64,000 nucleotides of DNA from Lachnospira pectinoschiza. Lineage in GTDB: Bacteria > Bacillota > Clostridia > Lachnospirales > Lachnospiraceae. Location of the stretch: assembly GCF_900103815.1 (NCBI RefSeq), contig NZ_FNHZ01000007.1, positions 62,001 through 126,000 on the forward strand, in the 5' to 3' direction. Positions 24,608-33,835 of this stretch are shown here, piece after piece. The notes under the pieces were generated by a model. The model made no database searches. It was not told where the DNA came from and saw only the letters and a list, made by a program, of their open reading frames with translations. A program made the position numbers and the translations under genes. Positions within the stretch are counted from its first letter, which is position 1, and the number at the start of each line of letters is the position of its first letter.

Positions 24608-25870
24608 ATGAGAAACAGAGTTTATAATGGTAGAAAGCTTGAATTACTTATTCCAGCTAGTAGTTTAGAAGTACTAAAGATTGCAGTTCTTTACGGAGCT
24701 GATGCAGTTTATATTGGTGGTGAAGCCTTTGGTCTTAGAGCTAATGCTAAGAACTTCTCAGCAGATGATATGAGAGAAGGTATTAAGTTTGCCCATGAAA
24801 GAGATGTTAAGGTTTATGTTACAGCTAATATTTTAGCTCATAACTATGACTTAGAAGGAGCAAGACAGTATTTTGAAGAGCTTAAGGAAATCGGTCCTGA
24901 TGCTTTAATTATTTCTGACCCTGGTATGTTTACAATTGCTAAGGAAGTATGTCCTGAAATTGATATTCATATTTCAACTCAGGCTAATAACACTAACTAT
25001 TTAACATATAACTTCTGGTGGAAGCAGGGTGCAACAAGAGTTGTATCAGCTAGAGAATTAAGCCTTGCAGAAATCAAGGAAATCAGAGAGCATATTCCAG
25101 AGGAAATGGAAATTGAAAGTTTCATGCATGGTGCTATGTGTATTTCATATTCTGGTAGATGTTTACTTTCTAACTATATGGCAGGTAGAGATGCTAATAG
25201 AGGTGCTTGTACACACCCTTGCAGATGGAAGTACTCAATTGTTGAAGAGAACAGACCAGGTGAATATATGCCAGTATTTGAGAATGAAAGAGGAACATAC
25301 ATTTTCAACTCAAAGGATCTTAACATGATTGAACATATCCCAGAGATGGTAAGTTCAGGTATTGATTCCTTTAAGATTGAGGGCCGTATGAAGACAGCTC
25401 TTTACGTAGCAACAGTTGCAAGAACTTATAGCCTTGCTATTGATGATTTTTTAGAGGATCCAAAGAAGTATGAGGCTAGAATTCCATTTTACAAGGAAGA
25501 AATTGGAAAATGTACTTACAGACAGTTCACAACTGGCTTCTTCTTTAATAAGCCGACAGAAGAAACTCAGATTTATGATAGCAATACTTATGTTACAGAA
25601 TATAAGTATCTTGGTATTGTAGGTAAGAAGAATGAAGAGGGCTTATATAATATTGAACAGCGTAATAAGTTCTCAGTAGGTGAAACTATTGAGGTTATGA
25701 GACCTAATGGAGATAATATTCCAGTAGTAGTTAAAAGAATTGTAGATGAATTTGGACATGATATGGAAAGCTGTCCACATCCAAAGCAGCAGTTATTTAT
25801 CGACTTAGGAATCGAACTTAATGAGTTTGATATTTTAAGAAGAAAAGAAGGAAATAAAGAAATGGCTTAA
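24608..25870 (+). CDS. trhP: U32 family protein, tRNA uridine-34 hydroxylation protein
   Basis: A 420-residue U32 'peptidase' family protein. It has the AGADAVYIGGE-like N-terminal strand (here LYGADAVYIGGEAFGLR), the TQANNTNY motif, the HGAMCISYSGRCLLSNY signature, and cysteines in CTHPCRW that with the preceding ones could hold an Fe-S cluster. TrhP in E. coli and TrhP1/P2 in Bacillus make 5-hydroxyuridine at tRNA position 34 using prephenate. The adjacent trmR supplies the next step. Bacillus has two trhP genes; only one is seen here. An AGAAAGGA site precedes the ATG. Confidence 0.88.
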   Translation: MRNRVYNGRKLELLIPASSLEVLKIAVLYGADAVYIGGEAFGLRANAKNFSADDMREGIKFAHERDVKVYVTANILAHNYDLEGARQYFEELKEIGPDALIISDPGMFTIAKEVCPEIDIHISTQANNTNYLTYNFWWKQGATRVVSARELSLAEIKEIREHIPEEMEIESFMHGAMCISYSGRCLLSNYMAGRDANRGACTHPCRWKYSIVEENRPGEYMPVFENERGTYIFNSKDLNMIEHIPEMVSSGIDSFKIEGRMKTALYVATVARTYSLAIDDFLEDPKKYEARIPFYKEEIGKCTYRQFTTGFFFNKPTEETQIYDSNTYVTEYKYLGIVGKKNEEGLYNIEQRNKFSVGETIEVMRPNGDNIPVVVKRIVDEFGHDMESCPHPKQQLFIDLGIELNEFDILRRKEGNKEMA

Positions 25871-25929
25871 CATATTCCTTTCTAGTGTTAAAATAGCTAG
25901 TGAATACATTTATGAAGGAAGGTTTACTT

Positions 25930-27738
25930 ATGTCGAAGGTAGAAACAATTAAAGAGAGATTGGCTTCTGTTAGAGAAACTATGGCTAAGACAGGGGTTGA
26001 TATTTATCTCGTATTAACAAATGATTACCATATCTCAGAATATTCAGGTGATTATTTTAAGGAAAGAGAATTCATAACAGGCTTTACAGGTTCAGCAGGA
26101 ACAGCTGTTATCTTAAAGGATGAGGCTAAGTTATTTACAGATGGTAGATACTATGTTCAGGCTGCTAAAGAAATTGAGGGAACAGGCTTTGAACTTATGA
26201 AGGATGGTTCTAGTGGTGTTCCAACTTTATCAGAATATGTAGCTTCTAAGTTAGAAGAAGGTATGTGCCTAGGCTTTGATGGTAGAACAGTAGATGCTAG
26301 ATTAGGCCTTAAGTTAGCAGATATTGTAAAGAATAAGAAGGCAAGTTTTAACTTAACCTTTGATGCTATTGCTGATATCTTTACTGATAGAGCAGCATTC
26401 CCAGAAAGCAAGGCTTTTTATCTTGATGAGAAGTATTGTGGAACAACAATTAATGAGAAACTTGCTATGCTAAGAGAAAGCCTTAAGAAGGCTAATGCAG
26501 ATTCTAATATTATTGCTAGTCTAGATGATGTTTGCTGGTTATTTAATATTAGAGGTAACGACGTTTGGTGTAATCCAGTAATTATGTCTTATGCTTATGT
26601 AAGCATGGATAAGGCTATTCTCTATACAGATGGCGATAGATTTAATGAAGAAATCCTAGCAAGATTTAAGGAAGCTAATGTAGAAATCCGTCCATACGAA
26701 GCAGTTTATACAGATGCAGCTAATATCTCAGGTCGCGTAATAGTAGATACTAAGAGAGTTAATATGCGTCTTTATAACATTTGCATGGATAATAAGAACT
26801 TAAACTGCGTGCTTTCTGAAAACCCAACAGTTTTACTTAAGGCAATTAAGAATGAGACAGAAATTAAGAACTTAAAGGATGTTCACCTTGAAGATGGTGC
26901 GGCCCTTACAAAGTTTATCTTCTGGACAAAGAAGCAGGTTAAGGAAGGAAAGCAGATTACTGAGGCAGATGCAGCAGAGTATCTTGATTCTTTAAGAGCT
27001 AAGATTAGTGATTATATTGAACTTAGTTTTGATACAATTTCAGCAACAGGTCCTAATGGCGCTATGATGCATTATCACGCAACTAAGGAGAATGCAGATA
27101 TCTTAAAGCCAGAGGGAATGTTACTTGTAGATTCAGGCGGACAGTATTTAAGAGGTACAACAGATGTAACAAGAACATTTGCCCTTGGCCCTGTAACTGA
27201 TGAAATGAAGAAGTGCTTTACACTTACGCTTAAAGGTATGTTAGCACTTGCTAATGCTAGATTCCTACATGGCTGTAACGGTTTTAGCCTTGATATCCTT
27301 GCTCGTGGCCCATTATGGGATGAGGGCATTGATTATAGATGTGGAACAGGTCATGGCGTTGGCTATTTACTTAATGTTCACGAGGCACCTAACGGCTTTA
27401 GATGGAAGCACATCCCAGGTGTTAATGATTTAGCAGTACTTGAGCCTGGCATGGTTACATCAGATGAACCTGGTGTTTACGAAGAAGGCAAGTTTGGTAT
27501 ACGTATTGAAAATGAAATCGTATGCAAGAAGGATTACGAGAACGAATATGGTACATTCTTAAGCTTTGATATGCTTACAATGGCACCAATCGATTTAGAG
27601 CTTGTAGATCCAAAGTATTTAGAAGCAGTTGATATTAAGCGACTTAATGCTTACCATGAAGAAGTTTATAATAACTTAAAGGACTTCTTTACAGGTGAAG
27701 AATTAGAAGAGCTTAAAGCGGCAACGAAAGCGATTTAA
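25930..27738 (+). CDS. pepP: M24 family aminopeptidase P (Xaa-Pro aminopeptidase)
   Basis: A 602-residue cytoplasmic metallopeptidase that removes N-terminal residues before proline. Order: two creatinase-type N-terminal domains (to about 310), then the pita-bread catalytic domain and a C-terminal extension. This is the long, eukaryote-like aminopeptidase P form. The metal ligands are all present: D401, D412, H475 (GHGVGY), E513 (SDEPG) and E529 (IENE). In-frame ATGs at 25900 and 25912 precede the AAGGAAGG site, so 25930 is the start. The next gene begins 6 bases after the stop. Confidence 0.92.
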   Translation: MSKVETIKERLASVRETMAKTGVDIYLVLTNDYHISEYSGDYFKEREFITGFTGSAGTAVILKDEAKLFTDGRYYVQAAKEIEGTGFELMKDGSSGVPTLSEYVASKLEEGMCLGFDGRTVDARLGLKLADIVKNKKASFNLTFDAIADIFTDRAAFPESKAFYLDEKYCGTTINEKLAMLRESLKKANADSNIIASLDDVCWLFNIRGNDVWCNPVIMSYAYVSMDKAILYTDGDRFNEEILARFKEANVEIRPYEAVYTDAANISGRVIVDTKRVNMRLYNICMDNKNLNCVLSENPTVLLKAIKNETEIKNLKDVHLEDGAALTKFIFWTKKQVKEGKQITEADAAEYLDSLRAKISDYIELSFDTISATGPNGAMMHYHATKENADILKPEGMLLVDSGGQYLRGTTDVTRTFALGPVTDEMKKCFTLTLKGMLALANARFLHGCNGFSLDILARGPLWDEGIDYRCGTGHGVGYLLNVHEAPNGFRWKHIPGVNDLAVLEPGMVTSDEPGVYEEGKFGIRIENEIVCKKDYENEYGTFLSFDMLTMAPIDLELVDPKYLEAVDIKRLNAYHEEVYNNLKDFFTGEELEELKAATKAI

Positions 27739-27744
27739 TTAATT

Positions 27745-28899
27745 ATGAAAGAATTTATTAGTAAGAAAAGAGAGAATAAAGACTTAAAGGAAATGAAAAG
27801 AGTGGTACCTGGAAAGGTAATTGCTTTAGTATTTATTGCACTTATAGCTGTAGTTATGATTATTGGATTTATTATTTATAATAATAGATTTGATGTTAGA
27901 GATTACATATCTGTTAGTTATGTGGGAGCAAATGATTATGCAAGCCCAGAATTTAGCGTAGATAAAGAAGGTCTTAAAAATGCCCTTATAGGAGATAAGA
28001 CAGATGCTAATGTATTATCTGCAATTAATAGTTTAGTTAATTCCATTGAGGTTAGCTCAGATGCCACAGACCTATCAAATGGGGATAAGATAGAGGTTTA
28101 TATAAACTATGACAGTTCCTATGAAGATGCTGCTGGGGTTAAATTAAATCTTACAAAGTATAGTCTTAGGGTAGATGGAATATCTTCCGGCACTAAGATA
28201 TCTTTATTTGATAATATTGAAGTAACATTTCAGGGCATAAGTCCAGAGGCTACTGTTTTAATTACTAATAATGCTAGTGACGAATATTTACAAAGCTTAA
28301 CATTTACAGCAGATAAAACTACTAACATTTCCTTTGGTGATACAGTTATAGTAAGCTGTGATCAAAGCTATGAAGATATAGCAAGACATGGCTATTTAGT
28401 AGATAGCTTAGAAGCTAGTTATACAGCTGATAAGCTAGGAGAATATATCAATGGCGTTGAAGATATTGATATTAGTGTAATTAATGAAATTGTAGAAGAG
28501 GCTAAGAGTGCTATTACTACAGAGACTAATGATACAACCTTTAGAATGCTTTATAAGGCCAGTGGAAACAAGGACTATTTAAAGCAGGCTAATGCAGAAA
28601 CTGCTACAGATATTGCTTTAGTTTCAAAGTATCTATTAGCTAATGGAACTAATGGCAGCGATTACAATAATGTAATAATACTTTTATTTAGCGCTAAGAT
28701 TTCAAATCAGGAATCAAGCGAAACGGTTTATTTTGCATTTTCATATTACAACAGTTACATAAGCGTTGATAATCAGTTTGACGTAGTTAGAAATCTATCT
28801 ACTGAGAATTACGAAGTAAGCACAAATCTTGATTCTTTGGTTAATAGCCTTATTAACTCACAAAAGGAAAGATATACTGTTTATGAGTTAAGCAATTAA
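27745..28899 (+). CDS. Membrane-anchored protein of unknown function
   Basis: A 384-residue protein with a basic cytoplasmic N-terminus (about 22 residues), a single transmembrane helix (about 26-46) and a large extracellular domain rich in Asp, Ser, Asn and Tyr. Two stretches read like Ig-type beta modules, each with a DLSNGDKIEVYINYD-like or NISFGDTVIVSCD-like strand, so an internal repeat of a beta-sandwich is probable. A helical region of about 100 residues follows. I recognise no family. It starts 6 bases after pepP without a good ribosome site, suggesting coupling. A terminator closes the unit. Confidence 0.72.
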   Translation: MKEFISKKRENKDLKEMKRVVPGKVIALVFIALIAVVMIIGFIIYNNRFDVRDYISVSYVGANDYASPEFSVDKEGLKNALIGDKTDANVLSAINSLVNSIEVSSDATDLSNGDKIEVYINYDSSYEDAAGVKLNLTKYSLRVDGISSGTKISLFDNIEVTFQGISPEATVLITNNASDEYLQSLTFTADKTTNISFGDTVIVSCDQSYEDIARHGYLVDSLEASYTADKLGEYINGVEDIDISVINEIVEEAKSAITTETNDTTFRMLYKASGNKDYLKQANAETATDIALVSKYLLANGTNGSDYNNVIILLFSAKISNQESSETVYFAFSYYNSYISVDNQFDVVRNLSTENYEVSTNLDSLVNSLINSQKERYTVYELSN

Positions 28900-28929
28900 T
28901 AATTAGAAATCATATTAAAAAATATATTA

Positions 28930-28986
28930 GAAACACTTCTAGGGATTATCCTAAATTAGGATTTTCTCTGGAAGTGTTTTTTATTA
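28930..28986 (+). terminator. Terminator before the pilus operon
   Basis: Outer stem GAAACACTTCT with GGAAGTGTTTT, enclosing a second perfect hairpin (ATCCTAAATTAGGAT), followed by TTATTATTTT. Confidence 0.85.
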
Positions 28987-29024
28987 TTTTAGGGTTTTGA
29001 CTGCTAGCTTTAGCCCATGCTTTC

Positions 29025-29053
29025 TTGACTTTACTAGGCTTCAATGCTATGCT
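29025..29053 (+). promoter_or_regulatory. Sigma-A-type promoter of the type IV pilus operon
   Basis: TTGACT (29025-29030), a 17-bp spacer and TATGCT (29048-29053), 65 bases before pilB. A second TTGACT lies 28 bases upstream (28997-29002) without a well-placed -10. I see no cyclic-di-GMP riboswitch in this leader. Confidence 0.65.
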
Positions 29054-29117
29054 TTAATTAAAAGTTTGGTAGAATTTAATATAACAATAATCTATATTTT
29101 TCATATGGAGGCTGCTA

Positions 29118-30827
29118 ATGAATTATAGAAAAAAAGTAAAGTTAGGCAGTTTATTAGTGTCTAAAAATGTAATTAGCAATGAGCAGTTAGACTCAGCCCT
29201 AAAGGAACAAAGGCAGAGAGGTTTAATGCTAGGTGAGACCATTGTGGCCCTTGGCTTTGCTAGTCAAAGCCAGATAAATGAGGCTTTGTGTGAAAGTCTA
29301 GGCATTGAATTTGTAGATATGAGAGCGGTAGAGGTGCCAGAAGAGATTCTAAATCTTTTAGATGATACATTTATGAGAAAGAATCTTTTAGTGCCCCTAG
29401 GCTTTAGACAGGATGAGGGTGGCAGTTTAAAGGTTGCCATGGCAGATCCAACTAATATTTATGCCATGGATGATGTAAATATTATTACAGGTAAGCAGGT
29501 TATTCCTTATCTTGCAGATGGCAATGCCATTAAGGCCTTTCTTGATAGAGTTATTAGTTCTAAGGAAGCTCAAAATATTATTGATAAATATAAAAAAGAG
29601 CAGGAAAACGCCATTAGTAAGGAAGAAGAGGATAGGGAAAGAGACAGACAGGCAAATATTGAGTCTGCCCCTATTGTTGTGCTTATAAATAACCTAATTG
29701 AGGCAGCAGTTAGAAACAGAGCCTCAGATATTCATATTGAACCCTTTAAGGATAATATAAGGGTTCGATATAGAATTGATGGTAGTTTAAGGGAAGTATT
29801 AAGCTATGAGTCTAGTTTATATGGTGCCATTATTACTAGAATTAAGATTATTTCTGGTATGGATATTTCTGAAAAAAGAAAGCCTCAAGATGGCAGAATC
29901 ACTATAAATGTAGATGATAAGGAATACGATATTAGAGTTTCAGGTCTTCCAACTATTTATGGAGAAAAGTTTGTAATGAGAATTGCAGCGAAGGAAGGCT
30001 TTAATAAAGAGGCTTCAGAGCTTGGATTTTCTGAGCGTGACCTAAAGGTTTTTAATGACATTTTAAAAAATCCTCATGGAATCATCCTAGTTACAGGCCC
30101 TACAGGTTCAGGTAAGTCTACAACCCTTTATACAGCCCTTTCAAGTTTGAATAAAAAGGACGTAAATATTATTACTGTTGAGGACCCAGTAGAGGCAAAT
30201 ATTGATGGGGTAAATCAGGTGCAGGTAAATACAAAAGCAAATTTAACCTTTGCCAATGCCCTAAGATCAATCCTAAGACAGGATCCAGATATAATTATGA
30301 TTGGTGAAATTAGAGATTCAGAAACTGCCAAGATTGCAGTTAGAGCCTCTATTACAGGACATTTAGTAGTATCTACACTGCATACTAATTCTACAGCCGC
30401 AACGGTTGCTAGACTAGAAGATATGGGCGTTGAAAACTACATGATTGCAGATTCTGTGGTGGGAATTATTGCCCAAAGACTAGTAAGAAAGCTATGTAGC
30501 TGTAAACAAGAGCGACAGGCAACAGATTCTGAGAAAAAGCTTCTAGGAAAGTCTTTAGAAGAGGATGTAAAAATCTATGAGCCCGTGGGCTGTAAACTTT
30601 GTAATGGCACAGGCTATTATGGCCGAACAGCTATTTATGAAATTATGAAGATTACACCTGCTATAAAGAAGCTTATTATTGAAAATGCGGGCGCAGACAG
30701 GATTTTAGAAGAGGCCAAAAAAGAAGGCATGCTAAGCTTAAAGGATTCTGCAAGTCTTTCAGTGCTTGAGGGGGTAAGCTCTATGGCAGAAATGATTAAG
30801 GCAACTTATGAGACAGAGGATTATTAA
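29118..30827 (+). CDS. pilB: Type IV pilus extension ATPase
   Basis: A 569-residue GspE/PulE/PilB-family secretion ATPase that drives pilin polymerisation at the inner face of the membrane. N-terminal MshEN-type domain (about residues 1-150; LGSLLVSKNVISNEQLDSAL then LGETIVALGFASQSQINEAL), then the ATPase core with Walker A GPTGSGKST, the Asp box in TVEDPVE, Walker B with IMIGEIRD and the His box around STLHTN. A metal-binding pair of cysteine clusters (CSC and CKLC) lies near the C-terminus, as in PilB. First gene of the pilus locus; pilT follows 16 bases later. Confidence 0.95.
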   Translation: MNYRKKVKLGSLLVSKNVISNEQLDSALKEQRQRGLMLGETIVALGFASQSQINEALCESLGIEFVDMRAVEVPEEILNLLDDTFMRKNLLVPLGFRQDEGGSLKVAMADPTNIYAMDDVNIITGKQVIPYLADGNAIKAFLDRVISSKEAQNIIDKYKKEQENAISKEEEDRERDRQANIESAPIVVLINNLIEAAVRNRASDIHIEPFKDNIRVRYRIDGSLREVLSYESSLYGAIITRIKIISGMDISEKRKPQDGRITINVDDKEYDIRVSGLPTIYGEKFVMRIAAKEGFNKEASELGFSERDLKVFNDILKNPHGIILVTGPTGSGKSTTLYTALSSLNKKDVNIITVEDPVEANIDGVNQVQVNTKANLTFANALRSILRQDPDIIMIGEIRDSETAKIAVRASITGHLVVSTLHTNSTAATVARLEDMGVENYMIADSVVGIIAQRLVRKLCSCKQERQATDSEKKLLGKSLEEDVKIYEPVGCKLCNGTGYYGRTAIYEIMKITPAIKKLIIENAGADRILEEAKKEGMLSLKDSASLSVLEGVSSMAEMIKATYETEDY

Positions 30828-30843
30828 ATTATAGAGGTGGATT

Positions 30844-31908
30844 ATGGTTACTGTTGAACAGTTACTTATGCTTGCTAAGGAGAAAAAGGCTTCTGATGTA
30901 CATATAACAGTAGGTCTTCCTCCAAAGGTAAGAATTAATGGAGAGTTAGTAAATCTTGATTATCCAAGACTTTCCCCTGAGGATTGTCAAAAGTTAATTG
31001 AGGAAATAATGGATGATAGGCAGTGGGAGATTTTTAAAGAGGAAGGCGAGGCGGATTTCTCTTTCTCAATCCCAAGAGTTGGTCGTTTTAGAGTAAATGT
31101 ATATAGGCAGAGAGGTTCTGTTGCTTGTTCTATGCGTATTGTGGGTACTGAAATTCCAAAGCCAGAAAAGCTAGGTCTACCTAGGTCTGTAATAGATTTA
31201 TATGATAAAAAAAGAGGCCTTGTACTAGTTACTGGTCCTACAGGTTCAGGTAAATCAACAACTCTTGCATCTATTATTGATAAGATAAATGATGAGAGAA
31301 ATGCCCATGTTATTACACTAGAGGACCCGATTGAATATTTGCATAGTCATAGAAAGGCTATGATTAATCAGAGGGAAATTGGCATTGATACAGCAAATTA
31401 CGCCAAGGCCCTACGTGCTGCCCTAAGAGAAGATCCAGATGTAATACTTGTTGGAGAAATGAGAGACTTAGAGACAATTTCAACAGCTATAACTGCCGCT
31501 GAAACAGGACATTTAGTGTTCTCAACTCTTCATACCATTGGAGCCGCAGCAACCATTGATAGAATTATAGATGTATTTCCACCACATCAACAACAGCAAA
31601 TAAGAATTCAGCTAGCAGTGGTTTTAGAGGCCATTATATCTCAACAATTAGTGCCAACAATTGATAAATTAGGACGTGTGGCAGCTTTTGAGGTAATGCA
31701 TGCTAATTTAGCTATTAAAAATCTAGTTAGAGAAGGCAAGACCCATCAAATTGAGGGCATTATGCAAACCTATAAAAAGGATGGCATGATTACCATGGAT
31801 GATGCCTTATTTGACCTTTATATAAGGGGAGAGATAAGTGCTGAATCGGCTCTTAGTTTTTCACAGGATATGGCCTATTTAGATAGGAAAATAAATAATT
31901 TATATTAG
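30844..31908 (+). CDS. pilT: Type IV pilus retraction ATPase
   Basis: A 354-residue PilT-family hexameric ATPase that depolymerises the pilus and powers twitching. It shows the PAS-like N-terminal domain starting VEQLLMLAKEKKASDVHI, Walker A GPTGSGKST, the Asp box TLEDPIEYLH, Walker B VILVGEMRD, the STLHT His box and the PilT-typical DVFPPHQQQQIR motif that separates it from PilB. Length is normal. A dedicated PilT implies retractile pili, usable for motility or DNA capture. Confidence 0.95.
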   Translation: MVTVEQLLMLAKEKKASDVHITVGLPPKVRINGELVNLDYPRLSPEDCQKLIEEIMDDRQWEIFKEEGEADFSFSIPRVGRFRVNVYRQRGSVACSMRIVGTEIPKPEKLGLPRSVIDLYDKKRGLVLVTGPTGSGKSTTLASIIDKINDERNAHVITLEDPIEYLHSHRKAMINQREIGIDTANYAKALRAALREDPDVILVGEMRDLETISTAITAAETGHLVFSTLHTIGAAATIDRIIDVFPPHQQQQIRIQLAVVLEAIISQQLVPTIDKLGRVAAFEVMHANLAIKNLVREGKTHQIEGIMQTYKKDGMITMDDALFDLYIRGEISAESALSFSQDMAYLDRKINNLY

Positions 31909-31929
31909 TATTTATAGTTGTTTAAATTG

Positions 31930-31958
31930 TTGAATAGGAGCAATACATTTGCTATAAT
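31930..31958 (+). promoter_or_regulatory. Strong internal promoter between pilT and pilC
   Basis: TTGAAT (31930-31935), a 17-bp spacer and a consensus TATAAT (31953-31958), 58 bases before pilC and just after the pilT stop. It would give pilC, the major pilin and the later genes a transcript independent of the two ATPases. Confidence 0.7.
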
Positions 31959-32015
31959 GAGTATAGGTACGGATAAGTTTGCGTGAAGCATGACAAGTGA
32001 ATATGAGAGGTGAGT

Positions 32016-33221
32016 ATGGAGACATATTTATATCAAGCCATAACCTCAGAGGGTATAGAAAAGAAAGGTTCTATAAAAGCGGAGAATGAAAGAGAGGCAC
32101 AATTAAGGATTAGAGAAACTGGATTAATTCCTATTTCCGTATCAAGACAGAATTTTCTCAATAAAGATATAGAGCTTTCATTTTTAAAGGGGAAAGTTAA
32201 ACAAAGGGATATGGCGGTTTTTTGCCGACAGTTTTCTAGCATTATAAAAGCTGGAATATCTATTGTTAGCGCACTTGAGATGTTAGAGGAACAAACAGAG
32301 GACTCTAGTTTAAAAGAGGGAATTAAAAGAGCTAGAGCAGGGGTAGAAAAGGGCGAGTCACTTGCAGACTCCCTAAGAGAAGATAAGATTTTTCCAAGTA
32401 TTCTAATTGAAATGATTAAGGCTGGTGAGAGTTCAGGCAGCCTAGAAAAGTCTCTTGATAGAATGGCGATTCAATTTGAAAAAGAGGCAAAACTAAAGGG
32501 AATTATAAAAAAGGCAATGATGTATCCTATTGTTTTATTAATCGTAATGATAGGCATTTTAGTGGTTATGCTAACCTTTGTAATTCCAAACTTTGTGACC
32601 ATGTTTGAAGACTTAAATACAAGCCTTCCAACTTCCACAAGGTTAATCATAGGACTTAGTGATTTATTTAGAAACTATTGGTTACTATTAGTTGTATTGG
32701 TAGCCTTTCTCATATTTTTATACAAAATCTATAAAGCTAGTGATGGTGGCAGACACAAAATAGACGGATTTAAATTAAAGCTTCCAATCTTTGGAAAGTT
32801 AGCTGTTAAAACCGCATGTGCTTCCATTTCAAGAACACTTGCAACCCTTATACAATCAGGTATGCCACTGATTTCGGCCCTAGATATAACGGCCCAGACC
32901 ATGCCAAACATTCACTATAAGGATGCATTAATAAAAATGAAGGGCGGAGTAGCACTAGGTATTCCCCTTTCATCACAAATGAAAACAATGGATATTTTTC
33001 CAGCTATGCTAACACATATGGTGGGCATAGGAGAGCAGACGGGTAACATGGAGGAAATGCTTTCTAATAGTGCAAATTACTACGAGGAAGAGGTTGAAAT
33101 TACAACCACAAGTCTTACAGCATTATTAGAACCAGTTATTATAATTATCATGGCGCTTTTAGTAATACTACTAATTGCAGCAATTTATCAGCCAATGATT
33201 CAATTATATAATAGCATTTAG
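32016..33221 (+). CDS. pilC: Type IV pilus inner-membrane platform protein
   Basis: A 401-residue type II secretion F/PilC-family protein that forms the membrane platform on which PilB and PilT act. It has the short N-terminal domain (YLYQAITSEGIEKKGSIKAENEREA), then two repeated T2SSF domains (starting about residues 70 and 270, each with a CRQF or a CASISRTLATLIQSG-type start) and three transmembrane segments. GTG at 32010 is in frame; AGAGGTGAG directly upstream favours ATG 32016. Length and domain order are normal. Confidence 0.94.
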   Translation: METYLYQAITSEGIEKKGSIKAENEREAQLRIRETGLIPISVSRQNFLNKDIELSFLKGKVKQRDMAVFCRQFSSIIKAGISIVSALEMLEEQTEDSSLKEGIKRARAGVEKGESLADSLREDKIFPSILIEMIKAGESSGSLEKSLDRMAIQFEKEAKLKGIIKKAMMYPIVLLIVMIGILVVMLTFVIPNFVTMFEDLNTSLPTSTRLIIGLSDLFRNYWLLLVVLVAFLIFLYKIYKASDGGRHKIDGFKLKLPIFGKLAVKTACASISRTLATLIQSGMPLISALDITAQTMPNIHYKDALIKMKGGVALGIPLSSQMKTMDIFPAMLTHMVGIGEQTGNMEEMLSNSANYYEEEVEITTTSLTALLEPVIIIIMALLVILLIAAIYQPMIQLYNSI

Positions 33222-33224
33222 AAA

Positions 33225-33283
33225 GCGATGAAAAGCATCGCAACAAAGAACAAGTGTGTTATAAACTTAGGAATTAAGTTTAT
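33225..33283 (+). promoter_or_regulatory. Two perfect hairpins directly upstream of the major pilin gene
   Basis: GCGATG/CATCGC (33225-33241) and ATAAACTTA/TAAGTTTAT (33261-33283) form two perfect stems between pilC and pilA, without T tracts. They may protect a processed pilin message at its 5' end, which would explain high pilin expression from inside the operon. Confidence 0.5.
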
Positions 33284-33309
33284 ATAAAAACTAAAAAAGG
33301 AGAACGAAA

Positions 33310-33816
33310 ATGGTTAGATCACAGAAAAAGTTAGGAAACAAGGGTTTTTCATTGGTTGAATTAATAGTAGTTATTGCTATTATGGTTGTTTTAGTTGGCG
33401 TTCTAGCACCTACACTTTTAAGAAGTGTGGAAAGATCTAGAGAATCAACAGATTTACAGACGCTTGATTCAATCAGAGAAGCAGTTGTTGTGGCAATGGC
33501 AGATGAAGCAATTGAAAATGAAGTTGCAGACGGTGCCATTATTGACCTAGGCTCAGGGGATAGCGCAGATTTAGAGGGAACAAGTTTATCTAATTATTCT
33601 TCACTTCAACAGGAACTTCAGGCAACACTTACATCAAGCATTACAATGAAGTCATCAAAGGCAAAGTCAGGCAATATCTATATTGTTATTGCAGATAATG
33701 GCTCAGTATGTGTAATGGTTGCAACAACAGCACCTACATCAACAACACAGTTACCAGCAGATACTGATGCAGTAGCTTGTGCTAGAGTTACAGACACATA
33801 CTTTATTGTAAAGTAG
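33310..33816 (+). CDS. pilA: Major type IV pilin
   Basis: A 168-residue prepilin with a short basic leader ending NKG, cleavage before FSLVEL, Glu at mature position 5 and the hydrophobic alpha-1 helix. The globular part is acidic and rich in Ser, Thr and Ala, with two cysteines near the end (SVCVMV and AVACARV) that could form a disulfide. Position between pilC and the prepilin peptidase, small size and a consensus AAAAGGAGA ribosome site point to the major subunit. Confidence 0.92.
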   Translation: MVRSQKKLGNKGFSLVELIVVIAIMVVLVGVLAPTLLRSVERSRESTDLQTLDSIREAVVVAMADEAIENEVADGAIIDLGSGDSADLEGTSLSNYSSLQQELQATLTSSITMKSSKAKSGNIYIVIADNGSVCVMVATTAPTSTTQLPADTDAVACARVTDTYFIVK

Positions 33817-33835
33817 AGTAAAGGACTTAATTAAA

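Noticed and set aside
28987..29117. Cyclic-di-GMP riboswitch before the pilus operon, as found before pilus genes in Clostridioides
   Set aside because: The leader from the predicted start to pilB is only about 55 bases and shows none of the conserved GEMM-type cores or paired stems.
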